Source: Hypericum androsaemum (taxonomy: Eukaryota > Streptophyta > Magnoliopsida > Malpighiales > Hypericaceae). From it: DNA of 64,000 bases. This document shows positions 1 to 9,998 of this stretch, piece after piece. Within the stretch, counting starts at the first letter, position 1, and each line of letters starts with the position of its first letter. Made by a program: the position numbers and the translations under genes. Location of the stretch: NCBI GenBank assembly GCA_963995505.1, contig OZ023197.1, positions 2,525,001 to 2,589,000 on the forward strand, written 5' to 3'. The notes under the pieces are model-generated. The model saw only the letters and a list, made by a program, of their open reading frames with translations. It was not told the DNA's origin and made no database searches.

Positions 1-998
1 TTCCACAAGAAATATCTCCGCGTGTATACAAATGAAATGCCAGCATCAATTCGAGAATATACGACCAAGAACAGGTTTGCTAATATAATTTCAGGATTTT
101 CTTTAATGGTTGCCTCTATTTATTTGAATATTTCTGTTTTGAAGGATAGATTAAATAAAGGGTATTTTTCACAAAAAAAGGTGAAGATAGACAAGTTTTC
201 CGTTAAATTAAAAGAAATTCCCCTTCATTTAATTGGCTAACCACTTCTTTGAACTTCTATTGTTTCACTAGGAACTGTGAAGATATTGCGATGTCTTTTC
301 TAGTTGCGAATGCAACGGGTGCTGCCCCGATTTGGGTGAAAGGTATTTCCTCTTTAGTGGTTAAAATGGCATCATTATTAATGAGGTTTTTCTACGTATA
401 AACCTTCTGCTGTATGGATATTTGGATACTAGCTTTATGTGTGGATTGATAGTCATTCAATATTGAGCAAGAATCACTAGGAAGGCCTGATTGCACACAC
501 ATTTTCCATTTTCGGTGTGCTTAAATAAGTCACGCTTTTCATGATCAGGGATTTTTTTTCCACTCGCATTTATTTGTGATACGTAGAGTATATCTATATA
601 ATTTCATGTAAGGATTTTCCTTTCCATAGCCAGGGATACAAATATCTGCAATTTTATTAAAACTGGTTTGCAAAGATAACATTTTGATTGTTCCTTATGC
701 AGTGCAGACTCACTTATGCTAAGCTCACGATAAATTGTTGTAATGTTGCATCTTTTATTACGCCTATACGTTCAACCTCCATTGTTTCTTGTCTAGATTC
801 ATTAATTTCTTAATGGCTGCTTGGTTTCCTGTTGCAGGCAAGATCTATGAGACTGGTTCAACCGGGATCAGTAGCCTAGGAGATCACAGCGAGAAACGAA
901 CGGTCTGTGTAAACAGATTTGTTGCAGAGTTTGGAAGAATGCCCTTGGTACCTACTAATGTTAAAGCAGTTGATAGCCGTGGCACCTGGTTTTGGTAA
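1..998 (+). CDS. EPC1: GT64 glycosyltransferase EPC1/GMT1, last three exons (5' part outside window)
   Basis: The 3' end of a spliced gene. Exons are 1-74, 272-342 and 838-998 (stop TAA 996-998). The junctions are GT-AG and keep frame: 74|272 is phase 2 and 342|838 is phase 1. The 101 visible residues include NCEDIAMSFLVANATGA, then a KIYETGSTGISSLG segment, and end in ...VDSRGTWFW, which I recognise as the C-terminus of plant exostosin-like GT64 proteins. Family knowledge: Arabidopsis EPC1/GMT1 (At3g55830) is a Golgi type II membrane protein that mannosylates glycosylinositol phosphorylceramide sphingolipids and affects cell adhesion. The N-terminal membrane anchor and the rest of the catalytic domain lie left of the window. 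HSPRO is the next recognised gene but one; the same two genes are neighbours in Arabidopsis, which supports the call. Confidence 0.88.
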
Positions 999-1735
999 CG
1001 CAGCTTCGAAAATCCAAGGCCTAAGGTTCCAAGCATCCCACTTTTCCTCCGGTAACCAGATTTTGATTCTTCATACCTATTGAGTTGTATATTAGTCTTA
1101 GCTTCGCATAATTTTATCTCTGTATGAAATAGAAGCTACTTTAGCTCCTCTGTAGTCTTTTACCCTGTAACGAAAATGCAATTCCCACGCAATGAAAAAG
1201 CACCTATTTTTTAAGATAACGATGACCAAGGATAAACAAAATCATGGAACTTCAGTTAACTTGGTTCAACATCGTTGAACTATGTATTTGGAGGTTGATT
1301 TTCCGGAATATATTCAGCTTTTCACAAATTCGTCTTAGATACTAAAATCGTGTGAGAGATTCTAATATAGTTTTTTTTCTGAAGTCGCGTCAGTATTCGG
1401 AAACATATTGTGCTGAAGAATCCAGGTTTCGGTTAAGTCAAATTACAAAAGGCGAAAAATTCTCCATACCAAGTGTAAGATTGAGCTATATGACTTTACA
1501 CAAGATCTTATGATATCGTCATGATCAAAGGCTCCCGGTTTTTTAATCCAACGTTGACATTTTCAATTCTAAAGTCTCCTCCCTTGTTTGCTTGGTACAT
1601 CCTTATCCAATTCTAGTTTCTTTGGATCTACCATAATTGGGAAGAAATGGCAACCACGAAGACAAATAACAAAATTGTGGTGGCCACATTTTATTTGGTG
1701 GGTGTTATTCTTCTTCTACTACTATGTCCAAAGAA
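999..1735. other. 3' UTR and convergent intergenic spacer
   Basis: AT-rich spacer between the convergent ends of EPC1 (plus) and the TPR-like gene (minus). It should hold both 3' UTRs. No coding frame or repeat stood out. Confidence 0.5.
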
Positions 1736-3265
1736 CTACATGACCATGTCATAATTGTCATTGGAAGGATTACTGAGAGGGTAGCACGTCTCGTCCCCTC
1801 CGGTGTTCCAAAGGAAGGCGGCGTACTTGGAAGCGTGGTAATGACTGCTCGTATCCGCGGCTAGTGCCTGTTGGTACCTCTCCTCCGCCCCCCACAGGTC
1901 CTTCCTCACCAGCCACAGGAAATCCGCGTAACGGGTCAGCGACTCCGCATCCTGTGGCTCCACCATTGTCGCTCTCTTGAAGCACTGCTCGGCCCTGTTT
2001 CAAGAAGTTGGAAACGGAATGTTAGCACAAAGGCAATCAAGTGAATGAGAGTTGGTCCAAATGGCGAGAGGTTTGAACTCCGTTAAACAGAATATCGAGT
2101 TTGAACTTTGTCATTAGAACAAACACTACTAGACATTGTTAGCATAACATAAGGTTCTCCCAAAGATTTACCTGTTATAGTCACAAGGGACCAAGTAAAG
2201 AAACTGAGCATAATTGGAGAGGAGAAGAGGGTTGAAAGGATCCTCAGCTACAGCCATCTGATAAACCAGATCAGTCCTGAAGTATTCTTCGTAGTTGTCA
2301 GGTTCCAGCTCCACCTTAACCGAGGACACCATCCGGCTTAGCGTCTCCGAATCGAGGACCTCAAACGTCGACATCCTTGAAGCTTCCTCCACCATCGACT
2401 TCCAAACAACCATCTCATCATCACCCAAAACCTGCACTTGAACCTCTTCACTAGGAACAACAACAACATCAACAGAACCCGGGTCTTCGGGTACAATACT
2501 CTCTTCAGGAATGGTCTCCTGATAAGCTGGAGGCAATGGAGTGGCCTTGATGTCAATTTGGGAGTGACCAGCCATGGAATGGACAGTGAAATTGGCTAGG
2601 AGTAGAATCACATAGACCATCAGAGTAGGAGTCCTGGAAAACACTTGCTGAAACAGCCAAACGAACGAAGCATTCATCTCGAATTGGACTCTACTTGTAA
2701 CCACTTGCAAGTCCTCACTGTAGAGGCTCTCCCTCAATTGAAAGGCATGAAATTGAAGCTCCCTGACCATGAACACCATGTAAGAGAAAGCCTTCTTGGC
2801 TGAACAAAAGGAGTTGTTGTAGTTGTAGCTGTACTTCTGCTGCTTCCTCTTTATCATCCTCAAAGACAGTGGGATCTCAGCCCTGTTAGCCTTCCTCTCG
2901 ATGCTGATCATGGCGATCGTGTCCCTCTCGAGCCACTCCGGCGGGTCGGGCTTGATCCCGAGCAAATCGGGCTCCAAGAGCTCGAGCTTGGAAGGCAAGA
3001 AGGACACGGAACTCCTGTCCCTTGCATCCCCTACGTTTCCTGCCAAGCCTTCCATTTCTTCTCCGAAGAACTCATCGAAACTGGAGGAACTACAAGAAGC
3101 CCTTCTCCAATGTCCAAAAGGGTTTGGCTGGCAACACAATTCCAGAGATTGGTTTTTCCTGACAAGACAAAATCTTGCAGGAAAAGGGCCAGAGCCCTTC
3201 TTGCAATGGAAAGATGGTAAACTAGAAAATACAGGTTTTAAGCCTCGGAGGCCCTCTAGCCCCAT
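1736..3265 (-). CDS. Tetratricopeptide repeat-like superfamily protein
   Basis: Two exons on the minus strand: 3265-2172 and 1994-1736, joined by a 177-bp GT-AG intron in phase 2, giving about 450 residues. The N-terminal half is low complexity. The middle carries the blocks LLEPDLLGIKPDPPEW and PLSLRMIKRKQQ, which I associate with a plant TPR-like family of unknown biochemical role. A hydrophobic stretch follows (about residues 210-228). The C-terminal part has TPR-type helices: ...DPFNPLLLSNYAQFLYLV..., then, across the splice, ...AEQCFKRATMVEPQDAES... and LTRYADFLWLVRKDLWGAEERYQQAL. These repeats have the AxxYY-like periodicity of protein-binding helix pairs. Start chosen at 3265 because the frame is open from there; an earlier start was not seen. 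Function is inferred only as protein-protein interaction. Confidence 0.78.
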
Positions 3266-4221
3266 GTAATAACTTTCCTGTTCTCTCCTTTACAGGGTCT
3301 CAAGAGAATTTTTTAAGGCTTTTGCAGGGATAATGGAAGGAGGAAATGGAGCAATTAAGTGGGAGGTGGAAAAGGGTGGAAGATGTAAAGGTATATTAGA
3401 GATATCAACAAGTCAAAAGTATCCCATGGAGCCCGTGGGGAAGATATTTGCTTTCCTTCCAACTGGGACCTGAATGGTTAAAAGCAAAAACAAAGATCTG
3501 ATTACCCCGCCAAATGACCCGTAGTAGTTTAATAGTACAAGACGTTATAAATATTTAGGAAATTTAAAGTTTAAACTTTGGTAGTATCATGGTGTAATAA
3601 TTTTACCGTTAAAAAAAATCAGATTGCCCCAGACTTGTTACGACTCACTTCGGTTCGTCGACGTGTTTTGATAATATATGCGACGGAAATTCACAATAAC
3701 AAATGTGATCATGCATGCATAATGGAATGGAAGAACATCTAACCTTTGTTTGTAGAATGGAAACCAACTTGGGAATTTTTTTTGGTAGAATCAAGAATTG
3801 GCCAATTTTTCATCTGATGCTCTCTCCTGAATTTTTTTTTTCCTCCTGAATTTTTTGTGTTGGTTACAGATGAATGTCATTCATTTACTGTTTGCTAGAA
3901 TCGAGGAGGAGCAATAATGGAGTCCTTTACATTTTTTCGAGAGAGAAACTCAGTATGATTGGGACACGTGGCGGTATTTTACCTGGTTGAGACTAGGAAA
4001 AGTTTATCAGAAGATAGGTGGCAAACTTGGCAAAAGAAAACACGTACACTAGCTTACAGATGATTCGATTGGAAGGGGAGAGAGATACGTGGAGGATTTC
4101 GTAGCGAGCCAGGTGGCTGTTCTCTGGGCTTTTTTTTTTGAGCAATTTTTTATCTGTGCCCTTTTGAATAGTCCCTGCCAGACGACAGATCATTGTTAAA
4201 ATTACAACTGCAGCTTTTTCT
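3266..4221. other. Intergenic, 5' flank of the TPR-like gene
   Basis: AT-rich DNA expected to contain the promoter of the divergently placed TPR-like gene. Poly-T runs occur near 3777-3850 and 4127-4150. No gene recognised. Confidence 0.4.
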
Positions 4222-5516
4222 CAATTACTACCAAAATTAATTAAAAAAAAATTCTCAAATCTCTTGTGTTTGTTTAAATATATTCAAAAGTCTCCCGTAT
4301 TTGAAAAACGATCATGTTGTCCCTCTGGTTTATTTTTATTATACTTTCAGGTCCCTCGCTGATATTAGCCACCTTTTTTCATTTTTGTCATTGCAATGAC
4401 AAAAATACCCTTAAGAAATAAAACAAAAAATCATCTCCTTCCTCTTCCTTCCACTCCCACGCCGGAAAACCGACCAAACCACCATAAAAAATCAAAAAAT
4501 CAAGATGATGAACTTCAAAACTGATGGTTGCTGCAAACCAAGCACCAAGATCAGATAACCTACCAAACCACTGTCGTCGACAATTAATCAAAATTCCTAA
4601 ATCCATTCTCGGTGAGATGCCTCTTCCGGTGAGATGGTCCATTCCCGGAGAAGAAGATCCCATCCATTAATGCAAACGCCACAACCTGCTTCTCCAATAC
4701 AACCCCAGGGGCGCCGGAAAGGGCTACGACCACCCACGCTACCTCCTCGCGGCTTCAATTGAACTTGCTCGGAGACTCCCAGTGCCTATTCAACTAAACC
4801 GTCGCCTCACGGCATCGATTGAACTTCCTCAGAGATTTGCCTTGTTCCTGTTTGGGACTCGCCTGCTGTTGCGATTGTGCGGGAGGGAGAAGGTCAGTGA
4901 AAGAGGGGACCTCATTGACCGACCTCAAGCTCCAGTGGGTCGTCGGGGAAGAAGACCAAGGGAGGGTGAGCAATCGCCGGTCGTCGTCAGCATCCACCCA
5001 TTTAGGCACAGAGGCGATTACGTGAACATCAATTTAGGGTGCCCGTCGGTCATCAATTTGGGTCTCTGCCCGGTCATCAATATCAAGCACCTATTCCTCC
5101 TGCTTCGAAGATGTGAAAAAGAATTTGGAGTTCTTGTTTTAATTTACGTTGTGTTCCAGATCTGAAAAAGAAACCCAATTTAGGAAAATGAAGATGTTGG
5201 GATTTGTTTTGGTTGAGTTAATTGAAGCGTGATTTATTTTGGTCGAATTTACGCCGGAGTTGGGCCAAGTACATGGCCATCTCGTCGGAGAAAACAACAT
5301 GGAAGAAGGGAGATAACGTGTTTTTTTAGGGTACTTTGGTCATTTCAATGATAAAAATGAAAAAAAAAATCTGCTGACGTCAACTAGGGACCCGAAAGTA
5401 TAATAAAAGCAAACCAGAGGGACAACATGATCATTTTTCAAACACGAAAGACTTTTGAGTATATTTAAGCAAACACAAGTGACTTGAGAGTAATTTTCCC
5501 AAAAACAATTACTACC
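4222..5516. mobile_element. Non-autonomous TIR DNA transposon (Mutator-like MITE, long TIRs)
   Basis: Long imperfect terminal inverted repeats of about 150 bp. The left arm (about 4243-4400) reads inverted in the right arm (about 5340-5500); for example ATCATGTTGTCCCTCTGGTT at 4311-4330 reappears inverted near 5413-5432. The 11-bp direct repeat CAATTACTACC lies outside both arms (4222-4232 and 5506-5516) and may be the target duplication, although the exact element ends are blurred by A-runs. No transposase is encoded. The GC-richer core (about 4620-5020) looks as if it could derive from a gene fragment, and it contains a short internal duplication (TCAATTGAACTT-type). Long TIRs and a target duplication of 9-11 bp suggest a MULE-type origin. 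Confidence 0.7.
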
Positions 5517-7137
5517 GGTACTCCTACAATTTTTTTTAGTAGGTGGCCTATGAAGTATATGGTAGAACATAACAATATGATTACAATAATCGATACCATT
5601 GCATATTCTGGTATTAAACAACGAAGCAACATAATTAGGAGGTCGATTGTCATGGTTTAGACATTAGCTTCGAGCTCTGAATTAACCTCCACGATAGAAG
5701 AGGAGCCTGCCAAAAGTGACTAATTGAGAAACTCCTAATCGCAATGTTAACTAACAGTAGTCTCAGTAGTATTGCACATACGACGCAGTAAGGAGAGGAT
5801 ATCCGATATGCAATGTAACCTGTAGATAACAGTTTTTTAAGGACAAATTCGTCTAAGACATAACACACAGCTTGTCGAGTCAGTAAAAATGCTCGAGTAA
5901 CCACAAAAGGTATAGCTAATAGAGTCGGTCCAATATACACTACCAAACATACAAACAACAAAGATAGAAAACAAAGAGGAAACAAACATGAAATCAAATA
6001 GAGAAACAATAACTCATGAAACTAATCATCATAGATTTGGGCCTAACAAACCAATATATACATTCTTGACTCAAAAGAGAAAAGGCCCAATCTTCACCTC
6101 TTATAAGTTCTTTTTTTTTTCTCCCCCTAAAAGAAAGTTCTTTTTTTTCACAGGGAACAATTCTATTAGTTTTTTTTGAAGGAATCAATTCTATTAGCTG
6201 GCCGTGCTTTTTCCAGAGAAATAAGCTGACCGACTATCATCATCGGTGTTTGTTGGAAAAAAAGAAAAAAAACATGGTTGGGTTGGAGATATTGGGTCCC
6301 TCAACCGGGAGTGGATTGAGCACGGAGTGAAGGAATCGATTCCGTACGGTTTGGAGTGAAAGGGGACCGCAGTGGCAAGCGTAGTTATGTGATAATGGCA
6401 AGTGCAGTTATGTGATAATGGCAAGCGCAGTTATGTGATAATGACATGTGTATTTTTGACAGTGGCAAGTCCCCGTTGATGATAATGGCGCGCGTAGTTT
6501 TTTTCATTTTGGTCCCCCATATTTTAGCATTTTTGCAAAAAGGTCACACTGGCATGCGCAGTTATGTGATAGTGGCATGCACAGTTATGTGATATTGGCA
6601 TGCACAGTTATGCGATAATGGCATTTGTATCCGGCCTGCGTTTGTGCGTGGTTTTTTTCATTTTGGTCCCCGTATTTTAGCGCGTTTGCAAAAAAGTCCC
6701 CGCGTGTCTTCATTCCGAACGGTTCGGAATCTGAGCATTCCGTGCCCAATCCAGACCCCCCTCAACCGACCTACGTAAACAACCGGTGCCCGCGCGTTTG
6801 TTTGTTTTCTTAAATCAACAATTGTGTATAAAAAGAGTTGAATTATGTTAGTATCACTGGTAAAGTAGAAAAGAAATTAGAGTTGTAAATTGTGCTGGAT
6901 TATAGAAAACTTAATTGTTTACTTAAAGATTGGGTTCGGTTGTGCTGGATTATTCCATCTTACCACTAATGAAATACATGATCCAAGTAGTAAAGGATTA
7001 AAATACTTTGAAATAAAATTTGAGTTCAAATTTATCAGATATAAAAAATATTATTAATAAAATCATTTTCGTGAATACCGAAAACTAAAAAAAATTGTAT
7101 AAGAGATGTTCATCGTTGCCATACAAAGAATGCAAAG
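5517..7137. other. Intergenic, no gene recognised
   Basis: AT-rich spacer with poly-T tracts. It holds the short tandem repeat block listed separately (6374-6625) and no coding region that I can support. Confidence 0.4.
6374..6625. repeat. Two blocks of about 22-bp tandem repeats
   Basis: Units of the form GGCAAGTGCAGTTATGTGATAAT occur about three times at 6374-6444. A variant, GGCATGCACAGTTATGTGAT, occurs about three times at 6550-6622. Each block is followed by a near-identical stretch containing TTTCATTTTGGTCCC, near 6500 and 6658, so the whole unit of repeat block plus tail is itself duplicated. Confidence 0.75.
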
Positions 7138-8348
7138 AATGCAAATTATCCCCCAGTCCTGGTGTTTGGTCATCTTTCTTCTCGGGTCTCTGAATTATCC
7201 CTCGTGTTTGGTTAAATTTCTCTCTCGAGTTCCTGGCTGATGTCATCGGCTCTTTTTGTCACAGAAATGACTATTATATTCCTCTGATCTTCTTCTCAGG
7301 CAAACAAAATTTATTCCAGCAAACAAACTAAGTCTCCGGTCATCAAATTTAAAAAAATTGAAAAAAAAATAAAAAAGATGACGAAGACAACTGCGACGAC
7401 GACGGTGAAGATTGAAGAACTTCGTCGACGGTGAAGACCCATACCCAGCAGTAGCAGCGACGACGACAACAGTGACGATCGATGATGACGGTCCCTCCAC
7501 CGCCGTTGAGTTTTCCCTCATCCTTTGAGGCCCTCTTCTCCGCTCCGCTTTTCCTCTACCTTGCCACTCTCGCCCAATCGCAGCATTCGCCGGGAAGATC
7601 GACCGTCGAGGCCCTCTTCACCCGTTCTCAATTTAGTTTTTTGTGAATCGAAAATTTCTTAGGAATTGGGGATTTCTTCACCGCCAGAGTCTACCTCTCG
7701 CTCCTCCCCCGTCATGTTCGGGATCGTCCTCGCCAGCAACAGCGAGCCGCTCTTCCACCTCTTCGGGTTCCTCGTCTGCGTGGGGATTTCTTCACCGCCG
7801 AAGTCTACCTCGCGCTCCTCCCCCATCTTGTTCGGGATCATCCTCGCCAGCAACAGCGAGCCGCTCTTCCACCTCTTCGGGTTCCTCGTCTGCGTGGGGT
7901 CCACCGAGCTGGGCCCGCCACATGAGGCAGCTTCGACGGTGAGCGTGGGGCCCACCACCTAGACGCGGTGTTCCTCGTACCCGTAGTCGGTCTTCACGTG
8001 GTCGATGTAGTCTTTCTCGAAGGCGTAGTTGGCCTACTAATATCTGGGTTGTTTGTTCAATTGGTATATTTCTTGATCTTTTGTTTTTAGGTTTTTGATT
8101 TTGTTGGCCGGAAAAGTTCACCGGAGAAGACAAAGAGTTGCCGGAGAAGGTTGGAGTCGCCTGAGAAGATGACAACAGGGGTATAATAGTTATTTTCATG
8201 ACCAAAAATGAAAAAAAAGTCGATGACGTCAGCCAGGGACCGGAGGAGAAGATTTAACCAAACATGGGGACGGTAAAATTATTTTCGGAAATCCAGGGAC
8301 CCCAGGAAGAGGATGACCAAACATCAGGGACTAGGGAGTAATTTGCCC
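7138..8348. mobile_element. Non-autonomous TIR DNA transposon related to the 4222-5516 element
   Basis: Left arm 7138-7290 and right arm about 8175-8348 are inverted copies. GCAAATTATCCCCCAGTCC at the left matches GGGCAAATTACTCCCTAGTCC read inward from the right end, and TGTTTGGTTAAAT and CTGGCTGATGTCATCG motifs recur in both arms. The inner TIR motif (a GGTCCCT-GCTGACGTCA-type core followed by TTCATTTTTG) is shared with the 4222-5516 element, so both belong to one superfamily. I could not find a convincing target duplication. The core is GC-rich and contains a 114-bp tandem duplication. It has no transposase. Confidence 0.65.
7668..7898. repeat. 114-bp tandem duplication inside the TIR element
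   Basis: GGGGATTTCTTCACCGCC starts at 7668 and again at 7782. The two units are near identical to about 7898 (AACAGCGAGCCGCTCTTCC at 7739 and 7853). The period of 114 is a multiple of three, so open frames run through both copies on both strands. I treat these frames as a by-product of the duplication. Confidence 0.85.
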
Positions 8349-8460
8349 TTAATAATACCCCATGGTTAAACAGTATAATTAATTCATTAATCAATCTAAA
8401 ACCCCCGTTAATTCGTTTATACACATCAACCCCAACCCGAAACCCAAATCCAAAACACGC

Positions 8461-9888
8461 TTACTGCCTCCTCCGGGCCCCACCACCACTAAACTCGTGA
8501 CACCAAGAGTCCCCAATGAACGTCTTGGCGGCGTCCAGCGACGGAAAGTACGTCGGCTCCATGAACATCCGCCCCAGCGGGTCCCACCACCACGACGACG
8601 CCGTCTTGTCCCCCTCCAGGCTCCCCATAACCGCCACCGTCACCTGCTTGTACCCGTAGTAGAATCCCTTCACCGCCTTCTCCACCCCCTGCAGCCCCTG
8701 CAGCAAGTGGACCCCACCGGCCACCGCCCTCTTCCCTTCGCGGTACAGCCGCATCGCCCCCTCCTGGACCCGGGGGCCGCCCGTGGGGTCCACCTCCACG
8801 CCGAGGATACCCGGGACCGTGTGCTTCAGCTCCTTGCAGGAGTTGGTGAGGTCGACGAGGGCCCGCGACCGGAAGCAGAGCGGCGCCGTGTCGGTCGGCC
8901 GGGATAGGAGCTGGGATTTGAGCTTTAGGAAGTCGTCCGGGTCGGTTAGGAGGAGGAGATCGGAGATGGACTCGAGGAGGTTCCATGTCTTCGAGAGGAG
9001 ATAGCAGCCGTCGGATGCGGCGTCGTGGCGGTTGGAGTTGATCGGGTTGATGACGTGGCGGCTCAGGATCTCTCTCGCGGCTTGGACCCAGCACTCGAGG
9101 ATCTGGAGCGTGGAGTACACGGCCTGGTCCTCCGGGTTGTGGAGTTGGGCCGAGGTTGGGCTTCGTTTGAGGGAGGTGTTGATCTCGGTGGGCCGGCAAA
9201 CGGCGTCGTAGTCCAGGCTCGGCTTCCCGGAGAGGTTGGGCTCTCCCAGGCCCAAAGTGTACGGACACCGCCTCATCCCGCACTCGACGGAGAAGAGGAT
9301 CCTCTCAGCGACGCGCTCGGATTTCTGCCACGTGGCAAGCCGCGGGAGGAGGCTCCCCTCGCTGGCGTGGCTGACAACCGCCGTGGCGTCCTCCCCGTTC
9401 CAGACCTCCGCGAAGCTCCACTCCCTCGCCGGAACCACGCCGCCGGAGGATCTCAGGCCGACGACCGGCGCTCGGCCGGCCTCCTCATCCTCGACCAGCC
9501 GGGATATGATCTCCACCTGCAAGGCCGCGAGGGACTCCAGGCTCCGCTCCCACCGACGCCGGTCGGAGTACGGCCGGGGGTCGGAGAGGACGCCGGAGAC
9601 CAGCCGGAAGGTGATCTCGAGGCCGTGAAGAGCAGGCCTCAAAACGGCCTCGTTCTCCCAGCCGGGGAAGTCAACGGTTGACCAGAGTGACTTCAGCTCC
9701 GGGATGCGGAGGTACCGCTCGTAGGCATCGCAGGCCGGGTCGGAGGCCGTGACCGGGGACGCGATCGTCGGCGGCTGGGCCTTGAACGGCACCGGTGAGG
9801 CAGGCGGGATCGGCACGTGGAGCTTCCCGGTTGGCACGCGAGGAGAAACCGCCACGTTGTTCTTCGCCTTACACTCTAAATCAACCAT
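8461..9888 (-). CDS. HSPRO: HSPRO / Hs1pro-1-like nematode resistance protein
   Basis: An intronless minus-strand frame of 475 residues, GC-rich compared with its flanks. It matches the Hs1pro-1 family along its length as I know it: an N-terminal MVDLECKAK region with SPVPFK; then YERYLRIPELKSLWS; ALHGLEITFRLVSGVLSDPR; CGMRRCPYTLGLGEPNLSGK; an AVCRPTEI block; DPDDFLKLKSQL; a long VEVDPTGGPRVQEGAM block; HLLQGLQGVEKAVKGFYYGY; and the C-terminal MEPTYFPSLDAAKTFIG. Family knowledge: beet Hs1pro-1 was reported in cyst-nematode resistance, and the Arabidopsis homologues are stress-responsive proteins that interact with the SnRK1 complex and affect basal resistance. The biochemical activity is not established. 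The start at 9888 is the family-typical MVD. A TATA-like box lies about 100 bp upstream. Confidence 0.93.
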   Translation of the reverse strand: MVDLECKAKNNVAVSPRVPTGKLHVPIPPASPVPFKAQPPTIASPVTASDPACDAYERYLRIPELKSLWSTVDFPGWENEAVLRPALHGLEITFRLVSGVLSDPRPYSDRRRWERSLESLAALQVEIISRLVEDEEAGRAPVVGLRSSGGVVPAREWSFAEVWNGEDATAVVSHASEGSLLPRLATWQKSERVAERILFSVECGMRRCPYTLGLGEPNLSGKPSLDYDAVCRPTEINTSLKRSPTSAQLHNPEDQAVYSTLQILECWVQAAREILSRHVINPINSNRHDAASDGCYLLSKTWNLLESISDLLLLTDPDDFLKLKSQLLSRPTDTAPLCFRSRALVDLTNSCKELKHTVPGILGVEVDPTGGPRVQEGAMRLYREGKRAVAGGVHLLQGLQGVEKAVKGFYYGYKQVTVAVMGSLEGDKTASSWWWDPLGRMFMEPTYFPSLDAAKTFIGDSWCHEFSGGGARRRQ

Positions 9889-9985
9889 CTTTCTGAAGAA
9901 GATCCGTTTCCTATTTTTAGGGTTATTTATTTTCGTTTAAGGTTAGTTAGGTTTGCTTTTTTTGGAGATAGAGAAGGACGAAGGG

Positions 9986-9998
9986 GGGATATATATAG
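9986..9998 (-). promoter_or_regulatory. Candidate TATA box of HSPRO
   Basis: A TATATATA core lies about 100 bp upstream of the HSPRO start codon on the minus strand, at a spacing suited to a short 5' UTR. This is a position and motif match only. Confidence 0.45.

Noticed and set aside
2901..3269. 122-codon plus-strand frame opposite the TPR-like gene
   Set aside because: Antisense shadow of exon 1; no motif.
4782..5165. 127-codon plus-strand frame in the first TIR element
   Set aside because: No domain recognised and no support as a gene; kept only as possible captured debris within the element.
7643..8205. Overlapping 98-137 codon frames in the TIR element core
   Set aside because: They follow from the 114-bp tandem duplication and high GC; no conserved protein was recognised over a full frame.
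7129..8357. A 9-bp target duplication around the 7138-8348 element
   Set aside because: The flanks (near 7129-7137 and TTAATAATA at 8349) do not match; a GAATGCAAA tandem at the left end confuses the edge.
8489..9283. 264-codon minus-strand frame inside HSPRO
   Set aside because: It is Pro/Arg/Gly-rich and out of frame with the clearly conserved HSPRO protein; a GC-rich shadow frame.
9025..9681. 218-codon plus-strand frame opposite HSPRO
   Set aside because: Antisense shadow of the conserved gene with no recognisable domain.
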